From NCBI RefSeq assembly GCF_014898055.3, contig NW_023603184.1:119464615-119528614 (forward strand): a stretch of 64,000 nt of DNA, written 5' to 3'. The position numbers and the translations under genes were made by a program. How positions within the stretch are numbered: the first letter of the stretch is position 1; the number at the start of each line of letters is the position of its first letter. The notes beneath the pieces were generated by a model. It ran no database searches, was not told the DNA's origin, and saw nothing but the letters and a program-made list of their open reading frames with translations. The DNA comes from Talpa occidentalis (Eukaryota; Chordata; Mammalia; Eulipotyphla; Talpidae). Of the stretch, positions 45,190-58,104 are shown piece by piece.

Positions 45190-45690
45190 CAATTCACAAC
45201 AGCCAAGATATGGAAACAAACCTAGTGCCTGACAAGGAGATTTCTCTCTCTCTCTCTCTCCCCACCCACCCCTCATAAACTCACACACACACACACACAC
45301 ACACAACTCACACTATGGAATATTAGTCATAAAAAGTTGAAATGTTACCATTTGTTACACATGGATGAATCTTGAGGGGATTATGTTAAATATACTAAGT
45401 CAGAAGAAGAAAAATACCGTATTATTCACTATTTATAAAATATAAAAAAGCAAAACAAATGAAGAAACAAAAATAAGACCTTAGACTCGAACAAGAAAAT
45501 GATGGTTCCCAGAGGGGAAGAGGGGATGGGTGGAACAGGGTGGAGGCAGTTGATTGGTTGGTGGTGGATGGTGACTAGACATTTGGTGAAGAGTGTAGTG
45601 TGATATATACAGTTGCTGAAGTGAGAAATTGTTCACCCGAAACCTATACAGTATTGTAAATAAATTACTTTAATAAAATAATAATTAAAT
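45190..45690 (+). mobile_element. Old L1 3' end
   Basis: Begins cacaacagccaagatatgga, then acactatggaatattagtca, actaagtcagaagaagaaaa and atggttcccagaggggaaga. The order of the L1 3' region is kept, with a (TC)n...(AC)n tract inserted at 45241-45304. Confidence 0.8.
45241..45304 (+). repeat. (TC)n and (AC)n tracts
   Basis: A TC run at 45243-45260 and an AC run at about 45282-45304, separated by a C-rich spacer. Confidence 0.93.
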
Positions 45691-46413
45691 CAAAATGTTA
45701 ATGTAAATTTATTAGGTTAGGGTAAAGTTCTGAAATAAGAAAGGAAAAATTTAAATACCATAAAGGAATCAAAACTAGGTCATGAAATAAGTAGGTTAAT
45801 GTGAATATGAATACTAATCAATAGACAAAATGATCCTAATTATGAAAAATACAAATAAACATATGGAACTTTTTTCTTGTTATTTCTCCAAATAATACAT
45901 TTCAAAAAACCTACCATCTACTCTTGCCAACTATTTGCAGAACTAAACACTGAATATAAAAGGAAGACATTGTATTCAATGTCTTTTTGTTTTTTTTTTT
46001 TCTTTTTGAAATTTTTTCTGGTCAAGCTTTTTTTTTTGTGGTAACAACAATGTATGGGAATTATTGCTATTCCCAATTTTTGTAACTTTCAGAAAAAGAA
46101 TGTTTGAAATTGTGTATAAGTAAAGAGAAGCAAAATCTAACTTGAAATAAATACCTGGCAAGAATATTAAAAAATAATTTATTTTAAGAACCATGTCACT
46201 TGTTTGCATTTCCACACATTTCAAGGAATTTGAATAGTTCAAACAGAAACAGTGACTTAGAAGGTAGAGACAATATAAATTGAAATTTCGATGTTAACAT
46301 TTGACCAATTGTTTAAAATTTATTTAAATCTTGTTTTTATTCAAAAATAAGAATAAATTATTTAACAGTTTCTCTACTTAAACTTCAGACAACCAAGATG
46401 GTTAATAACGTAC

Positions 46414-46608
46414 CAGACTATCATATACTTTTTTCCATCCATCCCTTAAGTGTATAAACTCCCTACGGATGGTTTTAAAGGCAGGCAAATCATCTAATCG
46501 ACATATTTCATCCCAGGATTTTTGAGGAAGCCATGGACAGGGGTTGGCATGAGGATTATCAAGTCCGATGCCTCCCGTTAGCAGAAATCTCCACTCACTT
46601 TTATTAAC
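46414..46608 (-). CDS. DNAH7: DNAH7 exon: [12 protein letters not shown] segment
   Basis: Residues 264-328, 65 whole codons. [20 protein letters not shown] is followed by [20 protein letters not shown] and [10 protein letters not shown]. This is the small helical part of AAA6, with the WD-E-I-RL-x-x-LPAF pattern typical of axonemal chains. Acceptor tccaaag is purine-rich at the end and weak; donor CTG|GTACGT. A sense SINE ends 63 nt upstream of the acceptor. Confidence 0.92.
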
Positions 46609-46670
46609 CTTTGGAAAATAAAGTAGCATGAAGAGTCAGAAATTAGTTCATCATGTACATAGTACATTTA

Positions 46671-46956
46671 TTTATTTATTTATTTATAAAGATTTATTTT
46701 TATTTATTTATACAAGCACTGGGTATAGTCAGAATCGCGGAAGGGTGAGAGAATTCACCAGAGCCAGAGAGGGGAGCAGAGCAGGCAGACTGAAGTACAC
46801 TGCTGGGGGGAGCAGCGGGCGGCAGGAGAGGTCTGCATGCCATGTGGGACCCTCCTCCGGTGGCCGGGGAGCAGCAGGGATTGAACCGGCGCTGCAGAGG
46901 CTGTGGGCAGCTTCGCAACGCAGTGCTCAACCACCGCTGCGCCACAGGGGAGGCCC
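46671..46956 (-). mobile_element. Young SINE close to a splice acceptor
   Basis: Target duplication catagtacattta at 46658-46670 and 46957-46969; tail of TTTA units, near-consensus body. It ends 63 nt upstream of the acceptor of the exon at 46414-46608. Confidence 0.94.
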
Positions 46957-47531
46957 CATAGTACATTTAAAACCTTAAAAACTATACTGATTTTCAAGTT
47001 TAAGGTATGATTTCTATGAGATTCAATAGGTACTGTTATAGCTCTTATTTACTAGTAAGAAACCAAAGTATCAATTATAACCAGTTTTCAAAAGAGTTCC
47101 ACTTAGTTATTTTAAATACTTTTCATTCAGAATTACTAATCTAAGCATAAAAATTTGAATATATTAAACTTGAACGTGTTTTTTTCCAAAATGACTGTTA
47201 GAGATCTGTTGTGGGAAAAGAGAATGTCATTAAACCACCATGATTTCAGTTATTTTACTTAATGAGTCATTGTTCAATTTTTTTTTTTAGGACTCAGACA
47301 TTTACTTCTTCAGAAATCAACCAATACATCACCATATGAAATCAATAAATCTTAAATGCACAAGTATGTAAAATAGTGAATTAAGGCAACACTACTCTTA
47401 CATTGTTAAAGTGTTTCTGATATTTTAAATTAATGATCTGAAGTAAAAATTTATAAATGGTGTCATTAAGCCCCAATGGTTAGACTTCACTGATTTGCAC
47501 AAGTTCTTGTAAACATTAACATTTATACACT

Positions 47532-47794
47532 ATTTTTTAAAAGATTTATTTATGCATACAAGAGCTGGCGATACAGGCCAGAGGTGCAGGGGGGTGAGAG
47601 GATTCACCAGAGAGAGTGGGTAACAGAACAGGCAGATCGACCAAGGTATGATGCTGAGGGGAGCAGCGGGCAAGTCGGGAGAGGTCTGCTGCACCATGTG
47701 GGATGCTCCCTGTCTGGGGATCGAACTCGTGCTGCAGAGGCTGTGGATTGCTTCAGAGTGCTATGCTTAACCCCTTGCACCACCAGGGAGGCCC
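47532..47794 (-). mobile_element. tRNA-derived SINE, older subfamily
   Basis: tttaaaagatttatttatgc at the left, caccagggaggccc at the right. Short target duplication tatacact at 47524-47531 and 47795-47802. Confidence 0.9.
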
Positions 47795-48043
47795 TATACA
47801 CTTATTTACTGTAAACATATCACCATATGAAACAAATTTACATGCACATATAAGAGATTCTCACAGAAACTCATATAATGAACTCTGCTAATTTATTTTT
47901 CACCTCTGAAATTCAGTCTAGTTGTGATGTTTCCCCTTAACTATAAGAGAAATTATAATAAACTATTTGAAAACCCTTTCATATATATTCCCATACATTA
48001 GTAAAGTAATGAATCAATGAATGTTAATTAAAATAGTACTAAC

Positions 48044-48170
48044 CACATGTTTATGCAGCAGCAGATTTACAGTTAGACAAAAGGAAAATAGTAGCTTATC
48101 TTTTTCAAAGAGTGAGCGGCAGACATTAACATAGAGGGAATAGGTGAAGTAATCCTTGAGAATGTGAAGC
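48044..48170 (-). CDS. DNAH7: DNAH7 exon: [18 protein letters not shown] segment
   Basis: Residue 221 (split) to 263: [32 protein letters not shown], then the end of the leucine-rich helix (LLLHKHV). The R-x-LFEKDKL-FSF motif is highly conserved in dyneins and opens AAA6. Acceptor tccttag, donor GTG|GTTAGT. The residues at the splice junction (HKHV before VNKS) appear to differ from other mammals as I remember them. Confidence 0.92.
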
Positions 48171-51100
48171 CTAAGGATCAACAGAAAGAAAAGTAAATAA
48201 AAATGCATTATACTTAAAAATAATGTTCTTAAGATAACATATTATAACCATTTAGATGTATGTTCTTCTAATAAGCTTTCTGGTCAATTACCCCCAAACG
48301 ATCAAGGATCCTCATTAACTGGGTGCACCAAGTTGAGAGCTACACGATGTAGAAACACTTCAGTAGAATTACATTTTATTGTCAATTGATTTTTTTAAAC
48401 TTAGCCTTCCTTTTGGAAAAGAAAAGATTCAATGCATGGCACATTAATCTATTGCATTTAAAGATATATTTTTAACTATAAAATATTTCTTTGGATATAA
48501 TTTGATATCTTTATTCCAAAAATATTTTCAAATATTCTGTTATGTATTAAAGACTAAAATTAATAGTTTCTTTATTAAATTAAAATTAAATTTAGTGGTA
48601 TGCTACTCTGGTCATAAATCCATCAAAGCTGGAAAAATTATAAAGCTTGATAAATTATTTTTTATTTATAGGTAGACAAAATATGGAAATATGAAAAATC
48701 ATAATATTTACTACTTACAACTTTCTGGTAAGTGCTAAATTGCGATCTGTACTAATAATTCTTAAAATTAATGCTACACTTTAAGCATTTTAACTCCATT
48801 ATATCATAAGGGAAAATTATTGAAACATTTAAAAATATTTTTATTACCTAACTTATAATAGTTAAAGTAGAAACAAACAATTGTCAAAAAATATTTGCAG
48901 AGAGCAAATTAATTGATAGAGACTAATGGCCCAAACTATGGAGGCAGATCAATTTGTCTGAAGGAAAAATGAACATAGTTTATGATTAAACACAATTATA
49001 TTAGTTTTTTAATGTGTCTAGATATAAAATCCATTAGCAAAACCAGATCCTGGATATTTCCCAACTGATGTCCCAGTTTATCAATTATCGTAGCTCTAAG
49101 TTTTTCTGACCTGTTATTTCTATTTTTCCCCTTGTCAGCATCCCCATAAAGAGAATTACAAATATTGATGTACTTTAACTCTAGCTGAGAAGTTTGGAAA
49201 AGGCTTGGTAAAGATGACTTTGAAACTAGTTGCTAAAATATAGTAAAATTCTTTAAAGAATTAAAACAATCATACTATTCCTGTACCCATTTTTATGCTA
49301 ATAAGTGGTCTTTTCACACTAGGAGTTTGTCTCATTTGTAGCCACACAATTAATAGAGTGATTTAGACCTCGTTTTTTCCTAAAATAAAAAAACATTCTA
49401 TTTCCTTTAAGACAAATTTCCTCTTATACAGGGAGAGACTGAAGGGAAAGTGAGCCAATCACGTTAGAAATTGTAGTTTAATCTCACTGATAAAAATACC
49501 AGTATTTTAATAATCTCTTCAGTGAAAAAGGATAAAAATGGTCATTCTCCAAGCTGGTGCACAAAAGAGTAATAAAAGAACATTCGTGTGTCTAATGGAG
49601 CGGTACCTGACTGCAAGTTGTAAGCAACTTTCTGTCACAAAGATAAGTTTGTTTTTCTTCCAGATAAAGTCTATTTGCTAATGTAGCTGGTCACCTCAGT
49701 TTGGATGAGAGCTCTTTCAGTTTTTTAGTGGATTATCTGTGATGTGCATTACATTCTGGTAGTGCCTATTCAACAAGAGAACTGTTTTTCTTTCTCTCCA
49801 ACTTTTGTGGAGAAAATTTCTGGGCTGAGAAAAGATTTTGTTTTCCATCATACTTCCCCAGTTATAATATACTAGTACAATGGAATACTAGTTAGCAATG
49901 AGAATTGATAAACCATATCATTACACACAACAATATGAACTGCATAAACATAATGGAGAAGGCAAGATGCCAGAAACAAAAGAACACATACTGTGTGACT
50001 CTGTTTATATGCAGTCCTGAAACAGGCAAAACTAATCTATGTATTTAGAAGTCAGGACAGTGAAAACCTGAGGGGAAGGAGGTTAGTGACTAGAAGGGGG
50101 ACAACGGGGGACTTCTGGGATGTAGACAATGTTTTGTACTTTGATCTGGGTGTTACACAGTTGTCTCGCTTATGAATTTCTTGAGTATATGTTTTTAGTT
50201 TCTGCATATTTCTGTATGTATAGTCAAAACTCAAAAGTTTTCAAGTACAATTTTTTCCATTTATTCTTTGGTTCTAGAATTACACTTTTAGGATCACCCT
50301 ACCCATGAATATGATTTATGTATTGGGTAGTGAGAAAAGTCAGGATGCAATTTTTTTGTTTTTCAAAGAAAAAAATACATCATAACTTTTCTGACAACTC
50401 ATTATTAAAAATTCAAAGAGTTTAACGAAAAAGAAAAAACCTATTTTGCTTTCTAGATTTCATTGAAATTTCACATCTGGGTAAAAGACCGATTTTCTAT
50501 AAACCATTAAGGACTGTACCACAGATTTGAAAAAACAGATGTCTTATCTGTGAATGATTTCTAATCTGATAATAACATGAGAGTACAAAGATTACAAATG
50601 AGACAATAATCATTTTTAAAGCATAAAATTGTTCCAGTTTTTAAATCTTGTACAAATATGTCTAACTGGCAAAGCGAATATATTTCCTATTCTAGACTCC
50701 AGCAAATATCTTGATTAAACCAGTTAAGATGATAATATTATGGTGATTATTGTTTTAACCAAGTTAGAAATTAGGAACTGGAGTGAAAAGCAGAACATAA
50801 TTTACTGTGTGCATCCATGTGATGAACACTGTGATAAATACTGGGAATATTAAAAAAAAATAGTGCTTAATGGAACTCAGAATCTCCTGTGAAAAAAGAC
50901 ATGCTTATACAATTAACTAACAATGCAAATAAATGCCTGAGAACTTTTCTAAAAAAGGTCACTTAAAATTTTGGTTTTGGTATTGCAGTAGTCTTGCTAA
51001 ACCAGAAATTTCAGTAACTGGAAGAAATAGAGAAATAATATAATATTTTTGGAAATCATATATAATGGCAAACTTTAAACTCCAAACCTTAAACTTATGT

Positions 51101-52072
51101 ATTTCTTTCCTAAAGATACCCTTTCCCCTTTTCTCCTTTTTCTTGTGGGTGGAATCTGAAAAATTGTTCATTAAGCCAAGTGTCGGTCTTGCACCTTTAT
51201 TAGTCTCATATTCAAGCTTATAAAATAATGAATGATAGTAAGTAAAAATCACTCAGTCTAAAATTAAGCAAAATTCTACCATGATAAATGAATTAAATTC
51301 AGATTTTGGGAGATTAGCATTTTGGATTTCTGAAAAAATAATTCTTAACTGTGAGTGATAAATACTAAGTTGAGTTTTCTTCATGGACATGAACAGTTCA
51401 AGAAAGTGAAGTATGTAGCTTCCTGCTGAGCAATATAGTGATAAAGGGCAAAGTTTGCTACAAATTATTTTCTTTGTTCAAGAAGTAATTTCACATTATA
51501 CTCTACTAAAAACATGTTTTAATTCCAAACTATCTTACTGGTAACAAATAAAAAGAAATTCTATTCATAGCCTGTCTATTAAGTTTTAAAATCTATTATC
51601 TATTACTCATGAAATAGCCTGCAATGAATTTGGAATTTTATGTAAATAAGAGTAACACAAATAATCACAACAGGTTTTTTTTTAAATCTCATTACTTCAT
51701 AAATTTTATATATGTGTATATCAAAATGTGACTTTAGAATGCAAGTTTACAAAGGGTAAGATTCTGCTCTTTTAATGGTTGTACTAACCAACAATTCCAG
51801 CAATACATATAATTTGTAAATGATAAACAGAAGTAAACATTTCCTCATTTTAGAAATACATTATAATCCTATATGTTTATAACAATTTTCTGACAAATTG
51901 AATATGCTCACATTTATTCAGTTGCTAACAATCCAATTTATTTCTGCTATGATGACTACTGAAGTTCCTTTTAGTTCTATGGCTGTAATGCTCACTATTA
52001 TAAGACAAAGTTACCAACTACTATTTGATGTTCATGCACTAGTTAGTATTAATTAGTATTTCTTTTACATAC
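48171..52072 (-). other. AT-rich intron with an old LINE
   Basis: 3.9 kb. L1/HAL1-like fragment at about 49866-50250; everything else is AT-rich, without recognised repeats or coding sequence. Confidence 0.75.
49866..50250 (+). mobile_element. Old L1/HAL1 3' end
   Basis: acaatggaatactagttagc, ccatatcattacacacaaca, gaacacatactgtgtgactc and gacttctgggatgtagacaa follow the order of old L1 3' ends. Confidence 0.7.
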
Positions 52073-52408
52073 CTACTTGATAAAACTTCAGATTTCTCTG
52101 AATTTTCAATAGACAGGATGAAAAGGTTAATAAACCAGGTCAGTGAGTATTGGTACATGGGCTCAATGTTAGCTAAATCAGCAATAGAAAAAAACAGGAT
52201 GGTGGAATGGATGGCAATAGGCCGATAGCCCATGCGGGTGTTATCAATCTTTTTCTCTGTCATTTCAGCTACTTCTTGCTTTTGAGAAATCTCATTAGCC
52301 AAAGCCTTGGAGGAAGATAATATCTTAATAGCAGTTTCATCTTCTAATATATTGCCTTCCGAAGATGAAAGAACTTCTAAAATCTTGTCTTCTATTTCTT
52401 TTAACTGC
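52073..52408 (-). CDS. DNAH7: DNAH7 exon (336 nt): AAA5-AAA6 linker and start of AAA6
   Basis: Residues 109 (split) to 221 (split), the longest exon here. QLKEIEDKILEVLSSSEGNI and SSSKALANEISQKQ form a charged helical linker after AAA5. GYRPIAIHSTILFFSIADLA and PMYQYSLTWFINLFILSIEN begin AAA6; the YQYSL-x-(W/F)F motif is dynein-wide. Acceptor attccag. The donor is TAG|GTATGT. A GTAGGT four bases earlier would break the frame. Confidence 0.93.
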
Positions 52409-53531
52409 CTGGAATAAAACACAATTTTCTCAGAAGAAAAAGAAATCATTTAAAATCACTTCACGTGTACGTTCTTTCATAAGAAACAAAGGGCTTGAAA
52501 ACCTAAAGAAATGCATCACTTTGTGACAAATATCTATAATGGTGATGTTGTATAATTAAATTTCTTATCTTGCAAAATGTCACAAAGACAGGCCTTTCTG
52601 CTCCACTTCTCCTTCTAATGATCATTTATGTGGTAACTAGAGAGGGAGATGGTAAGCCAATCTACTTTGCCATCAAGTATCTCAATGAATAGAAAGTATC
52701 ACTCCATTTATTTTCTGAAAATTTTCATGACTTATAGAGCACTAGCTTTTTTATCCATGATATAAATATTGTGAGCAGAAAGAGGGATGTACCATATCCA
52801 TTCAAATTGTGCTCTAGTGAAAACAGGTAATTTCAGTTACATAATAAATGCTAAAACATTTGTACTAAGACTAGGTTACATAGTCGAAAATACACCTAAC
52901 AGAATTAAATGCCTTGACTTGCGTCAGGCCTTCTAGTTCTTCCAGCACCTAAGCTGCTGCCATTTGTGGCAACATGGACGAAGTGGAGATAATGGTAAAT
53001 GAAAAAAGGATAATGCTAAGCAAAATAAGTCAGAAGAAGAAAGCAAATACAGGGTAAAATTTTCAATTATATGAGGAATATAGAGAAACAAAACAAAGAG
53101 TCAGTCAAAACCAAACCAATAATAAACACTTAATATCTGATTTCAAAACTGAGGCAACCAGATAGGGAGGGTGCTGGGGTGGGACTGCAGGAGGGAAGGG
53201 GCCCAATGGAACGTGGTGCAGGATTGTTTGGGCAATAGTTGCGGGCAGGGTGTAAAAGCAGCTATTTGAACCTATAAAATCTGGAGTAGATACAAAGAGA
53301 TACAAAGATATAAACTCAGTTTACCTCAAACATAATTTGGGGGAGGGGAGAATCTGCATATAAAAATATACTCTGTAATGCAATTTTCCAAATTTACATA
53401 AAAGCACTATAAAGCCATAACTTTTCCTCTTAAATTTTCAATGTATTTATTAAATCTACAAACTGGATCTTTAAAATATAATTTAATTCACGCTAAGTGA
53501 TCGTGAAATAAGATTCTGTGATGTTTTAGAC
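52409..53531 (-). other. Intron with an old L1 3' end
   Basis: L1 fragment at about 52960-53345; the remainder is unassigned. Confidence 0.78.
52960..53345 (+). mobile_element. Old L1 3' end
   Basis: tgtggcaacatggacgaagt, aagcaaaataagtcagaaga and tatatgaggaatatagagaa match the L1 ORF2-3' UTR boundary. Confidence 0.72.
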
Positions 53532-53665
53532 CTTTTGTTTTCAGCTCCTTGTAATATCAAGGCTTGTTTTTCTTCTTCGAGGTCCGGCCTTTCTCGTGCC
53601 ACCACAATTCCCAAAAGCTGATCTTGCAGTCCCTCAAAAGTTATCATGAAGTTTAATAATGTTAC
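53532..53665 (-). CDS. DNAH7: DNAH7 exon: end of AAA5, DQLLGIVVARERPDLEEEK
   Basis: Residues 65-108 plus two bases of 109. VTLLNFMITFEGLQDQLLGI leads into VARERPDLEEEKQALILQG. The GL-x-DQLLG and ERPDLE motifs end the AAA5 (AAA_9 type) module. Acceptor cttatag. The donor AAG|GTCTAA is unusually poor from +3 on. Phase 2 exit, matched by the G opening the next exon to give arginine. Confidence 0.92.
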
Positions 53666-53856
53666 CTATAAGTGAAAAAATATACAAAACTTCCATCATT
53701 ATTTCTATTGAGAAAGTCTCTACTTGTATGCTTCAAGTTTTGACCTTAAAATAGACTATACTGCTATAGCAGTATGTGTGAAAAGTAGAATTTATATGAC
53801 TCAATGCTAGGCAACTTTGATTGGTGGATTAAAAAACCCATTAAAATTCCTCATAA

Positions 53857-54120
53857 GTAGGGTCTCCCCGGTGGTGCAGCGGTTGAACCCTGGGATGCGA
53901 AGCTGCTCACAGCCTCTGCAGCACCGGTTCAATCCCCGGCCACCGGGTGAGGGTCCCACATGGCGCGCAGATCTCTCCTACCGCCCGCTGCTCCCCTCAG
54001 CAGTGTACTTCGTCAGTCTGCCTGCTCTGCTCCCCGCTCTGACTCTGATGAATTCTCTCGCCCTCCCGTGCTTCTGACTGTACCCAGTGCTTGTATAAAT
54101 AAATAAATAAATCTTCAAAA
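53857..54120 (+). mobile_element. Young SINE
   Basis: Perfect 14-bp target duplication aaaattcctcataa at 53843-53856 and 54121-54134. Head gggtctccccggtggtgc, tail ataaataaataaatcttc. Confidence 0.94.
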
Positions 54121-55384
54121 AAAATTCCTCATAATTATTAATGTAATACTTCAAAGGGTTCTGTTCAGCAGTCAATTTATTTTTGTTTCAAATTTTTATT
54201 CCTGACAACTCTAACTCCCAAATCAATTAGAATCAGTTTGGTAGCTATCTTTCATATTGGCTAGCTAGCTAAAGGATTCTAGTGGTGTCAAAAAGTAAAG
54301 AAAATCTTACAAAAATAGATACAAAAGAATACTATGATAGTCATGAATAAAGCATAAATATTTGATATGATCATTACATATTAAAATATAACATAATAAT
54401 ATGGCACAATTTTACTAGTATAATCATGTTACAATATGATAATCAGCCTCTATTATGAACTAAGGCAAGTACATTCAATGGTAGCTATTAAGATGCAAAG
54501 TATTAACACATGTTTCATCCCTATTCTTAATGCCTCATATAGACAGGTCTCTCTATGTTACCTATATCTTAAAAATTCCCCCTCTCCTGGTTCTTTCCAT
54601 GAGTTGGAAAGTAATTATCTCTTTTCAAAAAGCAAATAAATCATTCTCTTGCTTCCACAATCTACTCCAACTATGAAACAATCTTTCTTTGCATCCTCTA
54701 AATATATTTATTGAAATATGATTTACATATGCTTTCTGATTCCACCACCTCATTTCATTTTTTAGTCCTCCTCAATCTGCTCCCATCCCTGTTTTTTGCA
54801 TACCTCCTCTTGGACACATTTCCAAACAATGTATTCAACCCCCAGCCCTACTGCAGTTTACCTCCTGTACTTCCTCAGGGGTTCTAATTCCTTAGGGTAC
54901 ACATTACACTCTATGTAAGCATGGGTTTAGTCACCTGTCTAGTGGACCAAGTGAAATAATTCTAGTCAGTTATTTGACTCCATGGCTCTATTTCTTGGTG
55001 CTCCTTACACACTTACTGAATTGACAATCAGAATGGCAATGCTTCCTATTCACACAGCTGCTTTCTACAAAGTCTGTTTCCTAAAATTTTAGGCATTTGC
55101 TGATTATCTCTCCAAGGTATTCCATATAAAATAATAGCTACTATAAATCAGGTTACAAAGAAGAATAAGCTATCGACCCCTGGCCTTAAAGAGCTTTAGT
55201 CTAGTTAGGGAAACAAGAGCAAAAAGCACCTAATAAGGACTGATAGTGGTAAGCACATGATACTATGGTAACCCAAAAGAAGGTCACCTATCTAACCCAG
55301 CTTGGAAGGTCAAGAACACCTGAGCTAAAATTTATAAGATGATTAGAAATTAGGCAAGAGAAAAAAGGTAACATAACAGGCCAA

Positions 55385-55560
55385 GATTTCAACTTCAGCT
55401 GATTATTAGAATTACCTGCAGTGTTTAAAAATCTTTGGTGTCTAGGTTCCATGTCTGGAGAGTCTGATTTAATTGGTCTACAGTGTGGTCTGGGTATTGG
55501 AAATTTTAAAAGCTCCCCAGAAAACTTTAATGCACAGCTAGGGTTGAGAATGTTTGCCCT
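55385..55560 (+). mobile_element. hAT-Charlie MITE, MER20/MER5-like
   Basis: attagaattacctgcagtgt, gtctgatttaattggtctac, aaaagctccccagaaaactt and cagctagggttgagaatg follow the palindromic plan of these non-autonomous hAT elements. The exact subfamily is uncertain. Confidence 0.7.
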
Positions 55561-56424
55561 GGGAGAAGGAAAGAGCACAAGCAAAGGCAAAGAAGCTGAG
55601 GAAGGCAAACATGTTTAGGGGAACAGAAGTAATTCACTATCCCAGCACTGGAGGGTGTGGGGCAGAATGCATGGAGTTTATTTCATAGACTAAAGATAAT
55701 TGAATATAAATATTTTCTATCCTGTGTATCTGAGAATTCAAAACTCGCGGCTATCAGTATTAGAAATGCTAGTGTCTCACCCTTAAAAAAATACCACAGA
55801 AATTTTAGCAAACAACATAAACCATAAGAAGTGACTCAATATTTGCTTCATTTTTTTATTATTCTCTTAAGAAGAGATTCCTTTATAGGAACTACCATTC
55901 TAAGTCACCACTGAACTCTGTATGTTACTGACAGTTTTATTGAAATTTTATGGAGCTCTTAAATTATGACTTAGTGGGATTAGAGCAGGTAATAAAAATT
56001 GTCATTTTTCACATACCCAAATGTAAGTTTTTTTTTAAAAAGATTAGAACTTTAAAGCAGGAGAATTAGTAGAGAAAAAACAAAATAACCCAATGGACAA
56101 ACTACAGTCAGGTTATAATTAACCCAAACCTAATACACACAGTTTATAGGAAGGGCTACCTCCATTGCACACGTCCTTGTCCTTCTTGTTTTCAAGTTCT
56201 GTCCTTCCCAAAACTCACAAGTTTATGGACCACCTTGTATGCATTAGAAAACATACTCCACTCCTCACACACAGGCATTGAACAAAGGCTGGATGGCAGC
56301 CCAGCTCACCCCTACCCTTGTGTTCTATATAAACTGCACAACTGTGAAAACAGCCCCTACTCTTCCTCTTAAGGACCATCAATATTTGCCTAGTCATGAG
56401 ACGGTTATTAAAAAGACAGGGTCA

Positions 56425-56718
56425 GCACCTCCCCGGTGGCGCAGCAGTTGAGTGCCCCGCTGCGAAGCTGTCCTCAGCCTCTGAAGTGCAGGTTCGATTC
56501 CCCGCTGGCCAGGGAGAACCCCACATGGCATAGCAGACCTCTCCTGCCTCGCCCGCTGCTCCCCTCAGCAGTGTCTTCGCTCCATCTGCCTGTTCTGTTC
56601 TCCGCTCTGGTGAATTCTCTCACCCTCCCGCACTTCTGACCTGTATCCAAGTTCTTGTATAAATAAATAAATCTTTAAAATAAATAAATAAATAAACAAA
56701 CAAACAAATAAATAAATA
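56425..56718 (+). mobile_element. SINE with expanded AAAT tail
   Basis: Head gcacctccccggtggcgc, B box ggttcgattcccc, tail with over ten ATAA/ACAA units. Target duplication aaaagacagggtca at 56411-56424 and 56719-56732 (one mismatch). Confidence 0.92.
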
Positions 56719-56720
56719 AA

Positions 56721-56826
56721 AAGGCAGGGTCAAAAATGTTACTTTTTCTTATCCCAATGAATCCTTCTGTAAAAAGGCAGGGTCAAAAATGTTATTTTTT
56801 CTGATCCCAAGGAATCCTTCTGCACC
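56721..56826 (+). repeat. Two-copy 53-bp tandem duplication
   Basis: aaggcagggtcaaaaatgtt begins at 56721 and at 56774; the copies share tcccaa-gaatccttctg and differ at about three positions plus the last few bases. Confidence 0.95.
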
Positions 56827-58104
56827 TTTGATGGTTTTGGTTAGTTTATAAACGGCATTGCCCTGGCACAAAGGTTCTCCTTTCTTCCTAACTGAAAATA
56901 GGTACTGCTCTTACTGATGTTCTATTTTGATCTTTGTCTTTTCATCCATGTATTCTCAGTTCTGGTTGCTGAGTGGGAAACCTGGCATTCCTCCACCTTC
57001 CCTAAGAAGAGAATATTCCCTATGTAGAAAAACAGAAATTTAATTTTTGGAAGAAAATTTCCTTCCTGTGATCAGCAAGTGCAAACAGCTTTTTGCAATG
57101 CCCCTAGGAAGGCAACTCCTTCCTCTATCATATGCAAGCTCCTCTCCACCGTGGCTTCCTGTGGGTTAAACTCTTTCCCCTCACTGCCCCAAGGGGACCT
57201 TGGATGCCACTCAGTACAGATTACATGGGCATAATCATAAATTTAGATGAGATAATAAGCAATTCTTAAAATTGAGCAATTTGAAAAACTCATTAAATGT
57301 TGTTATGTAATTATCGACTGCTTTGGCATTTATTCAGGGGAAAATCATAATTAAAGCTTTGAGAGATTTTTTTTTCCTATTGGCTTGAGAAACCAAGTGC
57401 ACAGGTTACCTTTGCTTTAATTCCAAAACCATAGTAATATGCTTAGCAAAATGCATATTTTACAATTTTTACCTCATTGTATTCATACACAAAGATGTAT
57501 TCACTCATTTTCGTTAATGTTGTATCTTTATAGATCAAGATTTTGCAAATCTAGCCATTTGCTCACAAATAAATGTTTAAAATCATACAAATAGTCTCAT
57601 AATTTTATTTTCATTTAGATTCAAAACTATTATAACAGCATGATATCCCATGGGTGCTTTTGAAAGCAAAAGGTACATAAAAGATCTTAAAAATAGGATC
57701 AAGAGGAAGTATTTTTAATTTGTAAATGAAAGCAAGCAACTGCCTCACTATGTTTCTTAATCCCTTTTTAATCAATCCCAGCAATTAAAAATAATGAAGC
57801 AACAAGACACTCTAGGGATCTTAAGGATTTCAATACCAAATCACAGATCAGTTTCCTCTCCAAAGCAGTTTATAGCTTCAAGTCAAACTAGTTATTAGTG
57901 AACCAAGAATTATTTATGGCATTGATATGTGGTATTTTCATATATTTTTCTAAAAAGTAAAAAACTTTTTCCATGCTATTTATTTTAAAAAATTTGCAAC
58001 ACAACTTTGGGGATCTATCATTTTCTTTTATGCTTTATTCTATCTCACTTATATTTAAAATATATTTAAATAATTATAACTTATATTTAAAACTAATAGT
58101 CACC

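Larger units (their letters stand above)
45054..46413 (-). other. Intron with an old L1 3' end
   Basis: L1 fragment at about 45190-45690 with a compound microsatellite inside; the rest is AT-rich with T runs near 45985-46040 and no gene. Confidence 0.78.
46609..48043 (-). other. Intron with two SINEs
   Basis: SINEs at 46671-46956 and 47532-47794, both in gene sense. The remainder is AT-rich and unassigned. Confidence 0.82.

Noticed and set aside
52073..52080. Alternative donor TCAA|GTAGGT for the 336-nt exon
   Set aside because: It would shift the frame into the next exon, whereas TAG|GTATGT three bases on keeps it.
56150..57200. Possible solo LTR split by a SINE, with a TATA-like tctatataaact near 56325
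   Set aside because: I could not find matching TG...CA ends or a target duplication, so no element is called.
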